Both the position numbers and the translations under genes were made by a program. Positions 56,058-64,000 of a stretch of DNA of 64,000 nt are shown here, one piece after another. Source of the stretch: Pleurodeles waltl (Eukaryota > Chordata > Amphibia > Caudata > Salamandridae); contig NC_090447.1 of the NCBI RefSeq assembly GCF_031143425.1, positions 26,323,426-26,387,425 on the forward strand. Reading direction: 5' to 3'. The notes under the pieces are model-generated. The model was not told the origin of the DNA. It searched no databases and saw only the letters and a list, made by a program, of their open reading frames with translations. The first letter of the stretch is position 1, and each line of letters starts with the position of its first letter.

Positions 56058-58393
56058 CACTGCCATTGCAGATTGTGTATGTTGGTGGGGAAAAAAAGGC
56101 AAATTCGACATGGCATCCCTCTCAGCGTGCCATGCTCACAAAACACTGCCTGTGGCATTGGTAAGTCACCCCTCTAGCAGGTCTTAAAGCCCTAAGGCAG
56201 GGTGCACTATACAACAGGCGAGAGGGCACAGCTGCATGAGCAATATGCCCCTACAGTGTCTAAGTCCATTCTTAGACATAGTAAGTATAATGTGGCCATA
56301 TCAAGTATATGGTCTGGGAGTCTGTCAAAACCAACTCCTCAGTTCCATAGTGGCTACATTGAATACTGGTAAGTTTGGTATCAAACTTCTCAGTACAATA
56401 AACCCACACTGATGCCAGTGTTGGATCTAATAAAAAATGAACACAGAGGGCATCTTAGAGAGGCCCCCTTGTATTTTACTGAATCCTGTAGTGCAGGACT
56501 GACTGGTGTAGGTCAGCCTGCCACTGAGAGACAAGTTTCTGACCTCATGGGGTGAGGGCCTGTGTGCCCTCTGAGGCCAAAAACCAAGCCTGCTCTGGGT
56601 GGAAGTGCTTCACAGCTTCCCCCTGCAGGAACTGTAACACCCGGTGGTGAGCCTCCAAGGCTCAGGCATCGTGTTACAGTGCCCCATGGCACTCCAGCTA
56701 GTGGAGATGCCCGCTACCCAGACAAGCCCACACTTTTTGCGGCACGTCCAGATGGATAGTTAGGAAAAACAAGGAGGAGTCACCACCTCAGCCAGGACCA
56801 CCCCTAAGGTGTCCAGAGCTGAAGTGACCCCCTTCATGCAGAATCCTCCATCTTAGTTCGAAGGACAGGGACCAATAGGGATACGAATGTGCCCCCCTCC
56901 CCAAAGGGAGTGGAAACAAGGAGGGTATAGCAACCCTCAGGGACAGTAGCCATTGGCTACTGCCCTCTGACACCTAAAAACGCCCCTAAATCTTGTATCT
57001 AAGGGCTCCCTGAACCAAGCTAGTCCGATTCCTGACAACCTCAAGAAAGAAGAAGGACTGCTGAGCTAAAAACCCCAGCAGAGAAGAGAAGGAGACAACA
57101 ACTGACTCGGCCCCAGCCCTACCTGCCCCTCTCCTGCTTCAAAGAACCTTCAAAAGAAAAGCAACGCATCCTGCAGGTCCAGCGACCTCTGAAAAACCTC
57201 CAGGGGACTGCCTGCATCACGGGGGATCAAGAAACTCCAGTGGACAGCAGCCCTGTCCAAAAGAAAAGAAAAAGAAACTGCTTCTAAAGAACTCCCCCCT
57301 CACTCCGGAAGGATGAGTCCTAACCACTCTGCACCCGACACCCATAGCCCGAGTCCAGGTGGCCCAACCGACCAGAGAGGACCCCCAGGCAACGGCAACC
57401 AAGTACCCACGCTGGGTTGACCTCTCCACCCCTCCACGACGACGCCTGCAGAGGGAATCCTGGACGAAGATAAACAACGCCAAAGGACTCACTGCACCTG
57501 CAGCCCCCAGACCTTGGAGAAATCGACATCTGGTGCAGTAATGATCAACAGGCGGCCCTCTTCCCTGTCCGACCGGTGGTGTGCCCGAGACCCCCCCTCT
57601 GGACCTCCCCTGCAGCACCCGAGTGACCCCGGGGTCCCCTCATAGTGTTTCATTGGAAACCCAACGCGCTGTTTGTACCCTGCACCCGGCCGTACCAGTG
57701 CCGCTAAGGGTGTGGGATTGGTGCTGACTTGGCGCCCCTCCAGTGCTCCTCTAATCCCCCCTGGTCTGCCTTCTGAGCCGTGGGTACTTACCTGCTGTTA
57801 GACCGAATTCTGAGTACCCCCTGTCTCCATAGGGGCCCAAGTTAATTTGGCTCCTCTTTGACCTCTGCACCTGGCCGGCCCCGTGTTGCTGGTGGTGGGT
57901 GTTTGGGGTTAACTTGAACCCCCAACGATGGACTACCTATATCCCGGAGACTAGAACTATAAGTCGTGTACTTATCTCTAAAACTGTACTTTATTTTCTT
58001 TTCCCAGGAACTGTTCAGAAAATGCACTGTGTCCACTTTTAAAATTTATATTCTCTGTTTTCTTGAAAACTGTTTACTTGACTAAAGTGAAACAAAGTTA
58101 CATTGATGTCTATGCTAAGTATTTACTTGCAACAGTATTTACTTCTGAACTGGATCTTGTGGTTCTAGTAATAAAGTAACAAAAATATATTTTTCTATAT
58201 ACAAACCTATTGGTCTGGAGTTAAGTCATTGAGTGTGTATGTCTTCTATTGCTTGTGTGTGTACAACAAATGCTTAACACTACCCTCTGATAAACCTAAC
58301 TGCTTGACCACACTACCACAAATAGAGCATTAGTATTATCTATTATTGCCTCTGTTGAGCCTCTGGAGAACCCCTGGACTCTGTGCACACTAT
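56058..58393 (+). mobile_element. 5'-truncated LTR of the element C family, split by Harbinger copy 3
   Basis: Begins inside the family consensus (TGCCATTGCAGATTGTG, equivalent to about 53663) and runs in order to GGACTCTGTGCACACTAT at 58393. There Harbinger copy 3 starts. It is more diverged than 53382-56057. The missing 3' tail corresponds to what follows Harbinger copy 1 at 8593-8635. Confidence 0.8.
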
Positions 58394-58680
58394 GGCCCTC
58401 ATTCCAACCCTGGCGGTCGGTGTTAAAGCCGCGACCATACCGCCGACAGGCTGGCGGTCCGAAAAATGGAATTCTGACCCTGGCGGTTACCGCCAACAGA
58501 GACCACCGCTGAAACAAACCGCCCGCCGCGGCGGTACAAACAAACAGCCTGGCGGTCATCGCCAACAGGCCGGCGGGAGACGATGTACCGCCTACCCGAT
58601 CACGACCCACCAATCCGCCACATTTTCCGGGGCGGGAGCACCGCTGATAAAAACACGGCGGAAACAGACTACAAACGGGA
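58394..58680 (+). repeat. Left terminus of Harbinger copy 3: TIR and subterminal GGCGG repeats
   Basis: Same TIR and GGCGGT/ACCGCC-rich structure as 23128-23430. Confidence 0.85.
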
Positions 58681-58721
58681 AAACGCTCACCTCGACACAC
58701 TCCACGGCGAATTCCGAGAGC

Positions 58722-58804
58722 ATGGAACCAGAATTACAGGTCATCCCCGCACTCCTCTACCTGCTCCTCGTCCAGGAGCACGCCCGGCGGCGCGGAAGAC
58801 ATTG
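58722..58804 (+). CDS. Transposase exon 1 (Harbinger copy 3)
   Basis: 83-bp exon encoding 27 residues starting MEPELQVIPALLYLLLVQEH and ending in an Arg-rich stretch, plus two bases. The donor GTGAGT starts at 58805. The start context AGCATGG is strong. Exon 2 of this copy lies beyond the window; the exon at 4874-5909 of the near-identical copy 1 joins in phase. Conservation of this exon between two diverged copies supports its reality. Confidence 0.85.
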
Positions 58805-58839
58805 GTGAGTACTGCACCTACGACACAGGGGAGGGAAAA

Positions 58840-59250
58840 AAATAGCGGCACACCCCCACCCACCCCCACCCACTACAACACACACAACAATGCATTCCCA
58901 CAGATCACTGTCACAACCCCCAACACCCCCCCCTTCCGAAATAATGCAAAGTCCAAAGGAATAGATAGCAAACAGGCAGATATATATAAAATATTTATCG
59001 ACAATTTTTAAAAAATAATTAAACTATGTACAAATTATTTACATCTACACACTGTAGTCCAACTAATGTCCAGGGACCTCAGGGGTCCCGGCCAAATGGG
59101 CAAGGCCCAGTCCCACGACAAGAACTCCACGGAGAGAACACTGCAGGGGCATCAGATAGAAAAAAGGACAGGCACCTCAGGGGGAAGGGAAGGGGGGGCA
59201 CCTCAGCCACTTGAGTACATGACGCCAGATCCACGAGGGGACTCCATTAC
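58840..59250. other. Transposase intron, no gene seen (copy 3)
   Basis: Non-coding intron sequence aligned with 23560-24015 of copy 2, including AT-rich sequence near 58975-59050 and one CACCTCAGGGGGAAGGGAAG. Confidence 0.6.
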
Positions 59251-59269
59251 CACTGTCCCATCCTGGGGA

Positions 59270-59650
59270 ATGCAAAGCCACAGTCTCAAAAGTCTCACAA
59301 GTGGGTGGCCTGCCCACTGGGCCATCCTGGGGCGAGCACAGCCACAGTCCAAACAGTCCATACAGTCCATACAGTGGGTGGCCTGCCCACTGGGCCATCC
59401 TGGGGAGAGCAAAGCCACAGTCAAAACAGTCCATACAGTGGGTGGCCTGCCCACTGGGCCATCCTGGGGAGTGCAAAGCCACAGTCCAAACAGTCCATAC
59501 AGTCCATACAGTGGGTGGCCTGCCCACTGGGCCATCCTGGGGAGAGCAAAGCCACAGTCCAAACAGTCCATACAGTACATACAGTGGGTGGCCTGCCCAC
59601 TGGGCCATCCTGGGGAGTGCAAAGCCACAGTCCAAACAGTCCATTACAGA
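59270..59650. repeat. 64/73-bp subterminal tandem repeat (copy 3)
   Basis: Five to six units containing GTGGGTGGCCTGCCCAC, CCATCCTGGGGAGTGCAAAG and CCACAGTCCAAACAG. The 73-bp form has one more TCCATACAG 9-mer. It is homologous to 24015-24265. Long Ser/His/Pro or Cys/Gly frames through it are artefacts. Confidence 0.9.
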
Positions 59651-59744
59651 CTCCACTGCCACTGGAGGAGGCATGTTGCCCAGAGGACATCCTGCAGACC
59701 TGCCCGAGACAGATCCAGCCCTGCCACGTCTGCCAAAGGGCCAG

Positions 59745-60294
59745 TGGTCCTTGCCTTGAAGGGCCCAGTTCAACGGTGCTTGAGACGGCTGGGCCCAGTT
59801 CAGCGGTGCTTGCCTTGAAGGGCCCAGTTCAGCGGTCCTTGCCTTGAAGGGCCCAGTTCAGCGGTGCTTGCCTTGAAGGGCCCAGTTCAGCGGTGCTTGC
59901 CTTGAAGGGCCCAGTTCAGTGGTGCTTGAGACGGCGGTCCCCAGCGGAGCGGTGCTGGAGACGGCGGGGCCCAGTTCAGCGGTGCTTGCCTTGAAGGGCC
60001 CAGTTCAGCGGTGCTTGAGACGGCGGTCCCCAGCGGAGCGGTGCTTGAGACGGCGGGGCCCAGTTCAGCGGTGCTTGCCTTCATGGGCCCAGTTCAGCGG
60101 TGCTTGAGACGGCGGTCCCCAGCGGAGCGGTGCTGGAGACGGCGGGGCCCAGTTCAGCGGTGCTTGAGACGGCGGGGCCCAGTTCGGCGGTGCTTGAGAT
60201 GGCGGGGCCCAGTTCAGCGGTGCTTGCCTTGAAGGGCCCAGTTCAGCGGTGCTTGAGACGGCGGGGCCCAGTTCAGCGGTTCTTGAGACGGCGG
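59745..60294. repeat. 29/30-bp minisatellite (copy 3)
   Basis: The same array as at 1-544, with about three fewer units near its right end. It shows the true left start of the array, which is cut off in copy 1. Confidence 0.95.
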
Positions 60295-60358
60295 GCGTAC
60301 TAAGGCCATCTGCCCATTGGCTCGTGTTGCCCTCCTGGGCAGCGGGGATGGGGCTCCT

Positions 60359-63300
60359 TCAATGCCCACCTGGGCTGTGGGTTGTGGGTCCCTCCTGGGC
60401 AGCTGTGCTGGGTCCACCCTGGGCAGCGGGCGTGCTGCCTGACTTCTCCGCCCTGCTGCCCTTGCCCTCCTTGCCTGAGGGTTTGTGGCCCTTTCCTCCC
60501 TTTGGACCAGTGGCAGGTGACGTTGGCAGGGTAGTGTCTTTGTGGGCTGGTGACTCTGGGCTCCTGCGCCGGCCCTTCGCTTTTCTGCTCCTCTTCCCAG
60601 GGGGTGGGCTGCATGTCCCCTTGCTGCTGTGGGAGGATCCGGACCTTGGAGCTGGGGGACTCCAATAGCCCTGCACCTTTTGCAAGGGTGCTGCAGGGCT
60701 GGTGGTGGCTGAGGTGCTCTTCTTACTCCTACCAGATGGAGGGGGTGGGTCAGTGGTGGTAAAGAGGTCAAGGTTGGAAAGGAAAATTAGTTTAGAAAGA
60801 CAGGGACGGGTAGGAGTAGTGGGAATGGGAGTGAAGGAAGAGGATGTGGTTGTAGGAGAGTCAAGTGTGCTGTCTTTGGGTGCAGGTGATTGTGCTGGAG
60901 GCTGTCGTGAGGTGGATGGCTGTTGGGTGGGTGGCTGCCTGCGTTTGTGTGCTTTGGCTGAGGGGGTGACAGACACACTGGGAGAGGACACAGGGGATGT
61001 GTAAATGGTAGTGGGGGTGGTGACTGCACGTGTGTGGACTGTACTGGAGGGTGTGCTGGTGATGGAAACACTGGCTGATGTTGGGGTGCATGAAGGTGTG
61101 AGTGTAGACGTCGCAGGGAGGGAGGAGGGAGACGAGGAGGTGGGGGACACAGAGGTGGTGGTGACTGTTGGCATGTGTGCATCTGGATGTTGCTGGGGTG
61201 AATGCTTGTGTGATCTGTGGTGCTTATGTTTGGATGAGCTTCTCTTGGGTGTTGAGGTGTGTGCAGGCTGGTCTGATGGTGTGGCTGGGACAGGCAGAGG
61301 AACAGGAGACTGGGAGGAGGGAGTTAGTGGAGGGAGGCAGGAGACAGGGACAATGGCTGCCGTCAGTGCTGAGGCCAGAGCCTGGAACGATCGCTGATGG
61401 GCAGCCTGACCCGAATTAATGCCCTCCAGGTACGCATTGCTGCGATGGACCTCCCTCTCCACCCCCTGGATGGCATTCAAAAGGGTAGACTGCCCAACAA
61501 TGAGCGTCCTCAGGAGGTCAATGACCTCCTCACTGAGGGCAGCAGGGGTAACAGGGGCAGGGCCTGAGGTGCCTGGGGCGAAGGAGATGCCCGCCTTCCT
61601 GGCAGAGCGGGCACGGGGCGAACGCTGAAGGGCTGCTGGGAGGGCGGAGATGGTGCGCTGGGTGGTGGCTGTACCTGTAATAGCGGGGGGCACGGATGTT
61701 GCCGCCACCGCAAGGGAGCTCCCTTCCGAGGACGTGTCCGTTTCGCTGCCGGCTCCAGTGGTCCCCGTTGTGGAGCTCCCCTCGCCCTCCGTCTCACTGG
61801 TCCAGTCAGACTCGGTGGCATGGCCCTCCTGGGCCATGTGAGATGCAGCTCCCTCCTGCCCCGATGCCACTTCTCCTCCGCCTGATGATGCTGATGCACA
61901 CAAGCACAGAAAGACAAACAAAAAGGGGGGGGGGGGGAGAGAGAAAAATAAAGAGATGTTGAGTACATGGAGCACCAGTACAGTTAGCGGACATGACAGA
62001 CACAGATGCCCCCTGCACTAAGTTGTGCGCCTGGGGTCTGCTATGCACTCCATGGAACATGCCCTACACGCCTAGAGTTGACAACTGCACCCATGGATGA
62101 CACGGCCCAGGGATGGCTGTACTGGCACCCTACTGAGGGTGATGGCTGGGGACACAGGGGCTTACGGGGGTGCCTAGCCTACAGATTTCGCCCTGGCCTA
62201 GGGGGACCCACAGCCCTCCTCCCCCACCCAGACACCTCCACTTGCGCGACAACAGAGTAGATTGTGTTTGTACTCACCCCCTTGTGTCTGCTGTGCTGCC
62301 CTCACGCGCCCATCCAAATCAGGGTAGGCCACTGCCAGGATCCGGGACATCAGGGGGGTCAGTTGACGGCAGGCACCCCGCCTGCGTTGGGAGGCCATCC
62401 CCAGCAGAGACTCGGCGGTCTTCTTGGTCCCGCGGCGGATGTCCTCCCACCTCTTGCGGCAGTGGGTGCCCCGTCGATGGTGGACCCCCAGGGTCCGGAC
62501 TTCCTTGGCGATGGCACGCCAAATCCCGATCTTCTCATGGGCGCGGACCTATGTGACACGTACAGGGAGGGAGAAATACCAAGTTCAAGTTTGTCTGCGT
62601 TTACGGTGCCAGTGGCCCCCCGCCCCCCATCCCCGCCATGTGCCCCGCCAGGCCCCCCATCCCCGCCATGCCCCCCGCCAGGCCCCCCATCCCCGCCATG
62701 TGCCCCGCCAGGCCCCCCATCCCCGCCATGCCCCCCGCCAGGCCCCCCATCCCGCCGTGTGCCCCGCCAGGCCCCCCATCCCCGCCATGCCCCCGCCAGG
62801 CCCCCCATCCCCGCCATGTGCCCCGCCAGGCCCCCCATCCTCGCCGTGTGCCCCGCCAGGCCCCTCATCCCCGCCATGCCCCCCGCCAGGCCCCCCATCC
62901 CCGCCATGTGCCCCGCCAGGCCCCCCATCCCCGCCATGCCCCCCGCCAGGCCCCCCATCCCCGCCGTGTGCCCCGCCAGGCCCCCCATCCCCGCCATGCC
63001 CCCCGCCAGGCCCCCCATCCCCGCCGTGTGCCCCGCCAGGCCCCCCATCCCCGCCATGCCCCCCGCCAGGCCCCCCATCCCCGCCGTGTGCCCCGCCAGG
63101 CCCCCCATCCCCGCCATGCCCCCCGCCAGGCCCCCCATCCCCGCCGTGTGCCACGCCAGGCCCCCCATCCCCGCCGTGTGCCCCGCCAGGCCCCCCATCC
63201 CCGCCATGCCCCCGCCAGGCCCCCCATCCCCGCCGTGTGCCCCGCCAGGCCCCCCATCCCCGCCATGCCCCCGCAAGGCCCCCCATCCCCGCCATGTGCC

Positions 63301-64000
63301 CCGCCAGGCCCCCCATCCCTGCCGTGTGCCCCGCCAGGCCCCCCATCCCCGCCATGCCCCCCGCCAGGCCCCCCATCCCCGCCATGTGCCCCGCCAGGCC
63401 CCCCATCCCCGCCATGCCCCCCGCCAGGCCCCCCATCCCCGCCGTGTGCCCCGCCAGGCCCCCCATCCCCGCCATGCCCCCCGCCAGGCCCCCCATCCCC
63501 GCCGTGTGCCCCGCCAGGCCCAACATGCCCCGCCATGCCCCCGCCAGGCCCCCCATCCCCGCCGTGTGCCCCGCCAGGCCCCCCATCCCCGCCATGCCCC
63601 CCGCCAGGCCCAACATGCCCCGCCATGCCCCCCGCCAGGCCCCCCATCCCCGCCGTGCGCCCCGCCAGGCCCCCCATCCCCGCCATGTGCCCCGCCAGGC
63701 CCCCCATCCCCGCCATGTGCCCCGCCAGGCCCAACATGCCCCGCCATGCCCCCCGCCAGGCCCCCCATCCCCGCCGTGTGCCCCGCCAGGCCCCCCATCC
63801 CCGCCATGTGCCCTGCCAGGCCCCCCATCCCCGCCATGTGCCCCGCCAGGCCCAACATGCCCCGCCATGCCCCCCGCCAGGCCCCCCAAGCCAGCCAGTG
63901 GCCCCAAATCCATATAGAATTAAACTCACTTGTTGGTCTGGAGGACCGTAGAGTAGCGCATACTGGGGGAGGACCCCATCCACAAGTTTCGCCAACTCCT
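60359..64000 (-). CDS. M1 Myb/SANT-like gene, partial at window end (copy 3)
   Basis: Exon 3 is 61890-60359, exon 2 is 62548-62278, and exon 1 is 64000-63930 with its ATG outside the window. Splice sites and phases are identical to copy 1. The coding parts appear identical in protein sequence to copy 1. The only change noted near exon 3 is a longer A/G run in intron 2. The reading frame is intact as far as it can be seen. Confidence 0.85.
62616..63889. repeat. 30-bp G/C-rich minisatellite in M1 intron 1 (copy 3)
   Basis: About 42 units of the array seen at 2860-4256, net about 123 bp shorter, with unit rearrangements and a few single-base indels. Confidence 0.95.

Larger units (their letters stand above)
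58394..64000 (+). mobile_element. Harbinger transposon copy 3, left-hand part
   Basis: Left part of a Harbinger element, cut by the window end. It starts GGCCCTCATTCCAACCCTGG after TAT (58391-58393). It contains transposase exon 1, the subterminal repeat, the 29/30-bp minisatellite, M1 exons 3 and 2, the 30-bp array and part of M1 exon 1. From about 59843 onward it matches window positions 1-4367 almost base for base, apart from repeat-number changes and a handful of substitutions. Confidence 0.92.

Noticed and set aside
59066..59847. His/Ser/Pro-rich and Cys/Gly-rich frames of up to 250 codons
   Set aside because: They run through the 64/73-bp subterminal repeat in the transposase intron.

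Overview
This is a eukaryotic (vertebrate) window made almost entirely of mobile DNA, with one apparent host gene. I infer a giant-genome salamander, most likely a newt such as Pleurodeles. The reasons are layered long-LTR retroelements, several HARBI1-type Harbinger transposons (a class reported as expanded in Pleurodeles waltl), very long minisatellites, and a hammerhead ribozyme of the type found in Penelope-like elements. No bacterial or phage features are present. The species call is inference from memory, not from a search.

Layout. 1-8592 is the right-hand part of a Harbinger transposon (copy 1). 8593-12183 holds minisatellite, MITEs and a decayed Ty3/gypsy relic. 12184-43940 is a nest of insertions: LTR element A, then LTR element B (15075-43940), then LTR element C (17907-39438, minus strand, TSD ATGGG), then Harbinger copy 2 (23128-36503), then a solo LTR D (28432-29806, TSD AGAAG). 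43941-49200 has old LTR pieces, a 508-bp MITE with perfect 33-bp terminal inverted repeats, and a hammerhead ribozyme (47553-47594). 49220-52122 is an apparently intronless host-type gene between two minisatellites, with a 1-base frameshift at a C7 run. 53382-58393 holds two LTRs of the element C family. 58394-64000 is the left-hand part of Harbinger copy 3.

How the Harbinger works. Combining copies 1, 2 and 3, the element carries three genes. A HARBI1-like transposase on the plus strand has a tiny first exon near the left terminus and a large second exon more than 5 kb away. A Myb/SANT-like gene (M1) lies antisense inside that transposase intron. A second Myb/SANT-like gene (M2) lies near the right terminus and converges on the transposase. 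All splice phases fit. Genes visible in copies 1 and 3 look intact; copy 2 has a lesion in each gene. Two GC-rich minisatellites lie in the introns, and both termini are dense in GGCGG/CCGCC motifs.

Copies 1 and 3 are nearly identical over about 4.2 kb. Copy 3's left flank and copy 1's right flank are the two halves of one split LTR, so these look like the same insertion seen twice. This implies a tandem duplication of about 59.75 kb, or a false duplication in the assembly. LTR elements B and C keep gag-protease coding but no reverse transcriptase, so they look non-autonomous. Element C has two membrane-spanning segments where the polymerase would be expected.
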